Position numbers and translations under genes: made by a program. 64,000 nucleotides of DNA from Branchiostoma floridae (lineage: Eukaryota; Chordata; Leptocardii; Amphioxiformes; Branchiostomatidae). Under the pieces are notes generated by a model that saw only the letters and a list, made by a program, of their open reading frames with translations, did no database searches and was not told where the DNA came from. How positions within the stretch are numbered: position 1 is the first letter of the stretch; each line of letters starts with the position of its first letter. The stretch is taken from assembly GCF_000003815.2 (NCBI RefSeq), contig NC_049979.1, forward strand, positions 15,097,915 through 15,161,914, given 5' to 3'. Positions 56,838 to 64,000 of this stretch are shown one piece after another.

Positions 56838-59800
56838 TCAAGTCTTTAAAGAGCCACATTCTTCCAACATAACATGTTTAAAAACTTCATAGTGGTGGTT
56901 AATGTTAGGCTGGGTGTGTAGAGAATATCTGGTACCCAGGGCACCGCTGGGATGTGGAGCTCCATAAAACACTCTTCTGATTCTGGAGTGGACGAGGGCC
57001 ATGGCACACCTGCAACAATAAAGACAGAGGCATTTGCTATTATTTGCAAGTCGTGTATGAAGCATTGTAAAACAGTCATCCTCAGCTGATGCAAAGCATG
57101 ATACATTTCCAAGTTCATAGCCAGTGTCATGGTGATGCAATAGTGTATAGCAGTAATTATTGTGAAGTCAGTATGTCTATCATATCATATCATATCATAT
57201 CATATCATATCATGTCATATCATATCATATCATATCATATCATAATATCATATCATATCATATCATATCATCAAAGTCATGTCCAGTTGCTTAAGAAATT
57301 GCTATTTGGCATATCACACATTTTGAACACTAACTGGAGAAATAATATAATGCATTTCGTTTCTTAGCTTATCACAGATGTATTATTTTCTACTCACAAA
57401 AAGTACTCACATGATACATGGCTCCCTGGTCACATACAAGTCATACCCAGTACACAGGTATGGCCCATCTTTGGGTTGCTCTTCTGTATTTCCTGAAATA
57501 TCACTTGTTCTTGTTGAATCTTCTGATTTGACATCTTTTCCAGCTGTTTCAGTTCCTTTCAATGAGCAGTCATCAGCTGTTTCTTTGACATGAATATTGC
57601 TGGTTTCTGATTGCTCTTCTCTCCAATAAAGCTCTGGTCCTGCAAAACAAGTGTTGAAATTTTTTTGGGTGCCATTTACTTTTTGTTGCACATTTGTTAT
57701 TGTTGGGAGTTCAGACTCAAGAAAGTCAATGCTTGACTATCAGTTCAAATGAAATATTAGTAAACAATAGAAATGCATGCTATGGCCCATCACAATGTGT
57801 TAGATACACGGAGAAAGAATTTGAAAAACACAATGTCTTTACTACTCCATTGTCATGAGCTCCCAGTCTCACCCCTGTGGTCCCAGTAACCTCCATCTTG
57901 ACTGGACGCAACGGTATCCACGGCAACCATGACAGCATGATGCAATGGGTTCCCAGCATGCCTCAGGTCATGACCCACACCGATAACCTCATCTGCTACT
58001 GGGTCCACCACCACAGCACCAACAGGCTCCTGTACAGGAACATTGTGTCATCTGAAACCACCTGTGATAACTGTTCGTAAAAGGATGGACAATGTTTACT
58101 TCTAACTGTTCTAATGATTAAACCGTGTAATGTTAAATCAATCTTTTGAACAGACCTGAACAAAAACAACACACATGCATCTTTTAAACAAGAAATAAAA
58201 TGTATGTGTCCAGATCAAGTATGTGTGTTGCAAGAAAGACTAGATTGATATCAGCAAAGCTCCAAACCCACCATGCCTGTCTGTTTTGCATGCTGTGCTG
58301 CCTGTAGAGCTCTCTGCATGTACTTCTGGATGGACTGAAGCTCCTCAGAAGTAAAGAAGTCTCCTTTCAATCTTCTCTCAAGCCTGAACATATGATGGGT
58401 TACAATTAAAAGTCCATAAAACATTATGAAAACTTCCCTGCTGTATTTGATTGTAAATGTGGCAATTCACGTTTTTGTCCTCAAGTATGTCACGAAAAAT
58501 GTGCATTCATACTTACAACTTGTCTTCATGGAATGCAGTAGGCCAGTACTGTACACAGTGTTCATACTGCCTCCTGGTGATGGCAGGGCGTACTGCAACT
58601 TTGGTGAGAAATGGCTTTCCCAGCCCGTCAAAGTGGAAACCATTCTCTGTAGGGTCCCTTGACTCTGAGTCTGCACTGCTGCCATCTTCTGATGAAGGAG
58701 CCTTTGAAAGCAGTATTTGTATTGTTGTCTCTAATGAGATAAACATACATAAATCAAACTGTAAAGGAGATATACATGTACACACATAAACATTTTCAAA
58801 GGGATGCAATACCCACTCGAATGTAAGTTCTAGTACATTTAGGCCATTTTTCTGTTCAATTCTTTATTCAGAAGCAGGATGGAAGCTGAAGACACTGTAC
58901 ATGTACTTAAACTATTGACAAGTGTTACTTCAATGTCATTTCACACCAAAGCTGAACTTTTATGTTATTCGAAGCAGGACTGTTAATCACTCCGTATCCC
59001 ACTGTAAGCAGTAGGATTCACTTTTCAGAGCAGTGAAACAACATGGAATAACACACAGAGAAGTGTGTTTTTCATACAGAGCATTGTGAGTTGATATCTA
59101 CCTTTGTTTCCTGACTTCTGGCTGTTGACACGTTTGAGATGAAGTAGATCTGGCAGAGGAAACCTTGATGACACTTCCCTGTAATAGAGAAAACATTGGT
59201 CACTGGTTATGGAGTGACTTCCTAGATGCAAAATGTAATCTGACCATGCACACCAAGTCTAATTGTTAAGAGTTTTTGGTCCTCTACTGTCTGAATCCCC
59301 AACACAGGACTGTGAAGGCTAACAAATATCCCCTCTGAAGGATGACCTGTTTGCTACTGCTTGTCTGTTCCAGTAAAATATCATACGGTCCAAATGTGGC
59401 TTCTGGGGATTCAAAGCTATGTGTCTGAAATTACAGACTTCCGTCACTTACTTCCCAAAACTAATTCCTTCAAGATGTATCTTAAGAGCCCTTGTCTGTT
59501 GTGCTGTAATTCAGTTCAGAGTCTATTGATACATTAAATGGAAATGGAAAAGGCAGTTAGGCCTCAATGTCTGTATCTCTGTATCCCTGGAAAGTTGGTC
59601 CCAATTGGGGTTATGCAGAATAGTTATAGTTTTTTATCCTTGTAATACACCAGTAGAACAATATAGATAGAGACACTGAGTGGTACCTACTTTATAAGAC
59701 GAGATGTTTGCTTCTTGTCCAAGACTGGAGCAACATACACATCAACTGTAATCGTAAAGAGGAAAATGTCATATTACAAGTGCCTGAAACTTAGTGATAA

Positions 59801-61378
59801 GTTATTTGCCTTTGTTTGGACACAGTAATTACACACAATTAAAGCATCATTAACTAGAGTTCCACGAACACATACCTTTGCCAAATAAACCAGGTTTGTT
59901 ATGTAGAATGTTGTCTATAGACATAAATGTGTTACTCATTACATTTTATTTTATATGCCTGGAGTTGGTTCATAACATTTCGCCATTGCTTATACAAATT
60001 AGATCCCTATTTACATAATAGTATTAATTGTATCAAGCATCACTTAAGCTATCAGCATATCAAAAATCATTATGATCCTTTCATCCCTTCTTGACTTATT
60101 CTCTTTCAAAGTAGGAAACTAAACCGGCTCCTGCAGTTCAAGAAAAGACGTTACCGGACCCAAACATACACCTCTTACTCTCTGCCATCTTTCTCAGTTG
60201 CATATGTGCATATGTGACAAGTTTGAAAGTCCTATCACGGAATGCAGTGGATTTATCAACTTTCCGCATTAACTATGCAAATTAGCCATTAATTTGCATA
60301 ATTAGTATCTCATTATGTAAGTTTTTACTTAGGCTACCTACATACCGAAAATCATGACGATCCGTCAACACGTTCATATTTTCCCATTAATTATGCAAAT
60401 GAGATCATAATCTGCATAATTAATATGTACTGATATTTCTTTCTTTCTCAGCTACAAATGTGACAAGTTTGAAAGTCCTAGAAAGGCATGCAGTGGATTT
60501 TACAAACTTTCCTCATTAATTATGCAAATTAGCTGTCGATTTGCATAATTACAATTTCATCATGTAAGTCTTCCCTTTGGCTATCTACATACCAAAAATC
60601 ATGACGATCCGTCAACACGTTAATATTTTCTCATTAATTATGCAAATGAGGCCGTCATTTGCATAATTAACATGCATTGATATTTTTCTCTTTCTCATCC
60701 ATATATGACAAGTTTGAAAGTCCTATCATGAAATGCAGCGGATTTATAAACTTTCGTCACTAATTATGCAAATTAGCTGCTGATTTGCATAATTAGTATT
60801 TTATTATGTACATTGTTACTTGGGCTATCTACATATCAAAACTCATGACGATCCATCAACACGTTCTCGAGTTATTCTTGTCCAAAGTTTGAAAGGAAAT
60901 CGGCGACTGCAGTTCCAAACAAGCCGCTAGGGGGTCCAAACTTACCGCACTTACTCTCTGCCCTAAGGGCTATCTACCACTCAAAAATCATAACCACAGC
61001 ATGTCCAGAACACGAGATATCAAGAATTGAGGTTCTGCTGCAGTACCTTAGCAAGCCGCTAGGGGGCCCATTATCGAACTTGACCTTCGTTTTCCCGACC
61101 CCTACCCACCTACCAAATATTATCTGGATCCATCCAAGGCTTCTTGAGTTATGCTGTTAACACACACACAGACAGACAGACAGACAGACACACAGACTCA
61201 CAAGCCTAAAACATAACCTTAGCCATTCTGGCAAAGGTAACAATACAATACAAAACCATGGAAGTAATACCAATAGTTTATGTGGTGGACGTACTGAGTG
61301 GAACTGGAGCCATGATGTCATCAGACAGGACAGGTACAGGGTGGGGGATGTTCACACCTGGGGATGCTGTAGATGCTG
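56838..61378 (-). CDS. ADAT3: tRNA-specific adenosine deaminase subunit ADAT3 (N-terminal exon missing)
   Basis: Eight exons: 61378-61295, 59745-59691, 59178-59102, 58730-58517, 58383-58272, 58029-57873, 57639-57411 and 57009-56838 (TGA), about 365 residues plus an unseen first exon. With ADAT2, ADAT3 makes the heterodimer that converts A34 to inosine in tRNA anticodons. The N-terminal tRNA-binding part has [25 protein letters not shown] and [11 protein letters not shown]. The deaminase fold has [20 protein letters not shown], then [12 protein letters not shown], where the usual catalytic Glu of HAE is Val, the hallmark of the ADAT3 pseudo-subunit. It ends with the zinc ligands [14 protein letters not shown] split over an intron. 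An acidic Ser/Glu/Thr insert ([18 protein letters not shown] onward) separates the two motifs. An upstream ATG exon near 62120-62175 was considered, but its phase does not match. Confidence 0.93.
57178..57270. repeat. (ATCAT)n pentanucleotide microsatellite
   Basis: About 18 copies of a TATCA/ATCAT unit with two interruptions, in the last intron of ADAT3. Confidence 0.95.
60190..60880. repeat. ~245-bp tandem repeat with TGCAAAT/ATTTGCA palindromes
   Basis: Three degenerate copies, marked by GACAAGTTTGAAAGTCCTA at 60216, 60462 and 60707. Each contains AATTATGCAAAT..ATTTGCATAATT inverted pairs and an ATCATGACGATCCGTCAACA block. Lies in the ADAT3 intron between the first two exons called; probably part of an interspersed repeat that continues to the (ACAG)n run near 61165. 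Confidence 0.75.
61155..61205. repeat. (ACAG)n/(CA)n microsatellite
   Basis: Short ACACAC and ACAG repeats at the end of the interspersed repeat in the ADAT3 intron. Confidence 0.85.
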
Positions 61379-62264
61379 CTGGGGAACAGAATAAAGCACA
61401 TTAGGGTTGTCATATAGTTCTAGCCTGCTACTAGTAACTGATGGATTCTCCTGTCAATTCAATAGATGAGCAGGCAGACCGGCATTCTGTCGGTGGGTTA
61501 GGCAACCTGTTTGCCTGACCTGGATATGACTTTTTATGGTGAAGGAGGGGTGTCAAATTCCTTCTCCACCCTCTCGTCTACTGGAGCACTGGAGCCTGCT
61601 AACTATTCCCGGTCACCAGGCTTGCACTAATGAACTAGGCAGGTGGGCAACACTACCAATATTGGGGACTGGAGGTTGTGGCATGGTTACCAGGATGACG
61701 TATGGCTAGAATAGATACATAGTACATAACGTTACATAGACAGATACATTGATACATACATAACGTTACATACATACAATGTACATACATACATAGATAC
61801 ATACATATAACATCTGCACCATACTGAGTGCTAGCAGAAAAGTTCTTTAAAAGAATTTGGTCATAAACTTATACATTTTGTAGCACACCGGGCAAATACT
61901 CGGCCCTGTAGAAATTATTATTTTGGATATTTCCATCATCAAGGGATAGCTTATTACACACCAAATAATTTCCTAGTTTCACAGTGAGAAATGTAGAAAT
62001 TGCTGTTGCACAGTTAACGCAAGAGAATCTTCGAATTATGTAAACTTCAGTTCAACAGTAATGCAGCAACAGTAATTAGATTTAAGACGGCCTTGGATAA
62101 TTTTTTGGATAAATAATTGACTCCAGTTCCTACCTGTGCCTGAAGAGCTCCTCTACGGTAGCGGGAGCATGGTTTTGTCCCATATATGCAAATGAGCAGC
62201 ATGCATACATTCACATGCTAATAAGTACGTGTAATTTAACATAAGCACTTTTTGTACATTTTGG
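61379..62264. other. Region upstream of the called ADAT3 exons
   Basis: Should hold the missing ADAT3 first exon. Includes a (ACAT)n run near 61725-61805. A minus-strand ATG at about 62172 with a GTAGGA donor near 62147 gives a plausible short peptide (MGQNHAPATVEELFRH), but its splice phase does not fit the next exon. Confidence 0.35.
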
Positions 62265-64000
62265 TTCACACTGTACACTCCAGTACAGTTCTGTACACTC
62301 TTGTTCACTCTGTACTCTCCAGCTTCACTCTAGCGCACTCTTATACACTCTGGTACACTCTTATACACTCTAGTTCACTCTGTACACTTTGGTTCACTCT
62401 GTACTCTGCTTCCCTCTATTCACTCTAGCGCACTCTTATACACTCAGGTACACTCTTATACACTCTAGTTCACTCTGTACACTTTGGTTCAGTCTGTACT
62501 CTCCAGCTTCACTCTAGCGCACTCTTATACCCTCAGGTACACTCTTATACACTCTAGTTCACTCTGTACACTTTGGTTCACTCTGTACTCTCTAGCTTCA
62601 CTCTAGCGCACTCTTATACACTCTTATACACTCTGGTACACTCAAGTTCACTCTGTACACTTTGGTTCACTCTGTACTCTGCTTCCTTCTATTCACTCTA
62701 GCGCACTCTTATACACTCTTATACACTCTGGTACACTCTAGTTCACTCTGTACACTTTGGTTCACTCTGTACTCTGCTTCCCTCTATTCACTCTAGCGCA
62801 CTCTTATACACTCTGGTACACTCTTATATACTCTAGTTCACTCTGTACACTTTGGTTCACTCTGTACTCTGCTTCCCTCTATTCACTCTAGCGCACTCTT
62901 ATACACTCTTATACACTCTTATACACTCTAGTTCACTCTGTACACTTTGGTTCACTCTGTACTCTGCTTCCCTCTATTCACTCTAGCGCACTCTTATACA
63001 CTCTTATACACCCTGGTACACTCTAGTTCACTCTGTACACTTTGGTTCACTCTGTACTCTGCTTCCCTCTATTCACTCTAGCGCACTCTTATACACTCTT
63101 ATACACTCTGGTACACTCTAGTTCACTCTGTACACTTTGGTTCACTCTGTACTCTGCTTCCCTCTATTCACTCTAGCGCACTCTTATACACTCTTATACA
63201 CTCTTATACACTCTTATACACTCTAGTTCACTCTGTACACTTTGGTTCACTCTGTACTCTCCAGCTTCACTCTAGCGCACTCTTATACACTCTTATACAC
63301 TCTGGTACACTCTTATACATTTTTGTTCACTCTGTACACTTTGGTTCACTCTGTACTCTGCTTCCCTCTATTCACTCTAGCGCACTCTTATACACTCTTA
63401 TACACTCAGGTACACTCTTGTTCACTCTGTACACTTTGGTTCACTCTGTACTCTCTAGCTTCACTCTAGCGCACTCTTATACACTCTGGTACAGTCTTAT
63501 ACACTCTAGTTCACTCTGTACACTTTGGTTCACTCTGTACTCTCCAGCTTCACTCTAGCGCACTCTTATACACTCTTATACACTCTGGTACACTCTTATA
63601 CACTTTTGTTCACTCTGTACACTTTGGTTCACTCTGTACTCTGCTTCCCTCTATTCACTCTAGCGCACTCTTATACACTCTTATACACTCAGGTACACTC
63701 TAGTTCACTCTGTACACTTTGGTTCACTCTGTACTCTCTAGCTTCACTCTAGCGCACTCTTATACACTCTTATACACTCTGGTACACTCAAGTTCACTCT
63801 GTACACTTTGGTTCACTCTGTACTCTGCTTCCTTCTATTCACTCTAGCGCACTCTTATACACTCTTATACACTCTGGTACACTCTAGTTCACTCTGTACA
63901 CTTTGGTTCACTCTGTACTCTGCTTCCCTCTATTCACTCTAGCGCACTCTTATACACTCTGGTACACTCTATATACTCTAGTCACTCTGTACACTTGTCA
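62265..64000. repeat. Satellite of 10-bp units in a higher-order array of about 90-100 bp
   Basis: The base word is a 10-mer of the form CACTCTNNTN (CACTCTTATA, CACTCTGGTA, CACTCTAGTT, CACTCTGTAC). About 9-10 such words make a larger unit that contains TCTGCTTCCCTCTATTCAC or TCTCCAGCTTCAC and TCTAGCGCAC; the latter recurs about every 90-100 bp, near 62330, 62420, 62512 and so on to the window end. The number of CACTCTTATA words varies between units. No coding function. Confidence 0.95.

Noticed and set aside
62120-62175. Candidate first exon of ADAT3 on the minus strand
   Set aside because: ATG, plausible peptide and a GTAGGA donor exist, but the phase (2) does not join the next exon, which needs phase 1.
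1-64000. CRISPR array, bacterial operons or tRNA/rRNA genes
   Set aside because: The window is clearly eukaryotic, the repeats are microsatellites, satellites or transposons, and no cloverleaf-like or rRNA sequence was recognised by eye.

Overview
This is a eukaryotic (animal) genomic window. Genes are split into short exons with GT/AG introns, separated by AT-rich spacers, microsatellites and many small transposons. The gene set (a RIG-I-like helicase joined to death-fold domains, a two-domain galectin, a fibrinogen-related lectin, CDC25, ADAT3) and the repeat style suggest an invertebrate deuterostome, most likely a cephalochordate such as Branchiostoma. That species call is an inference. 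There are 100 N at 35141-35240 (assembly gap). All exon models were built by hand from splice sites, reading phase and family conservation. For each complete multi-exon model the exon lengths sum to an intact reading frame.

Layout: 77-4140 (+), CDC25 phosphatase, 5' end outside the window. 7976-12932 (+), a single-pass membrane protein with CUB, EGF and mucin-like regions. 14181-15062 (-), an unknown basic protein with a CxxC motif. 18701-19687 and 20675-21645 (+), two tandem copies of an unknown two-exon gene. 22651-34736 (-), a 13-exon RIG-I-like receptor. 35289-37393, a foldback element with near-identical arms of 69-bp repeats. 37810-39265 (+), a pogo/Tigger-type transposase broken by one frameshift. 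42854-52701 (-), a tandem-repeat galectin. 53315-56456 (+), a fibrinogen-related secreted lectin, head-to-head with the galectin. 56838-61378 (-), ADAT3. 62265-64000, a satellite built from a 10-bp unit.

The most interesting locus is the RIG-I-like receptor. One continuous 1293-residue frame joins a CARD, a DEATH domain, a region resembling the TRADD N-terminal-like domain, a segment with a RHIM-like core (VVVG at 27071-27082), a DECH-box helicase and the zinc-binding RIG-I regulatory domain. The signalling modules lie on symmetric phase 1-1 exons, as expected from exon shuffling. The layout suggests an RNA sensor wired to both CARD and RIP/TRADD-type (amyloid or death) signalling. Transposons crowd the locus: a probable hAT-like element has inserted at the donor site of exon 2, a LINE remnant lies in the same intron, and the foldback element sits just upstream.

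Immune and recognition genes dominate the rest: the galectin and fibrinogen-related lectin share a promoter region of about 0.6 kb, and the CUB/EGF/mucin protein may be a surface receptor. The two tandem genes and the unknown gene at 14181 lie among RFX X-box-like sites, which hints at ciliary expression.
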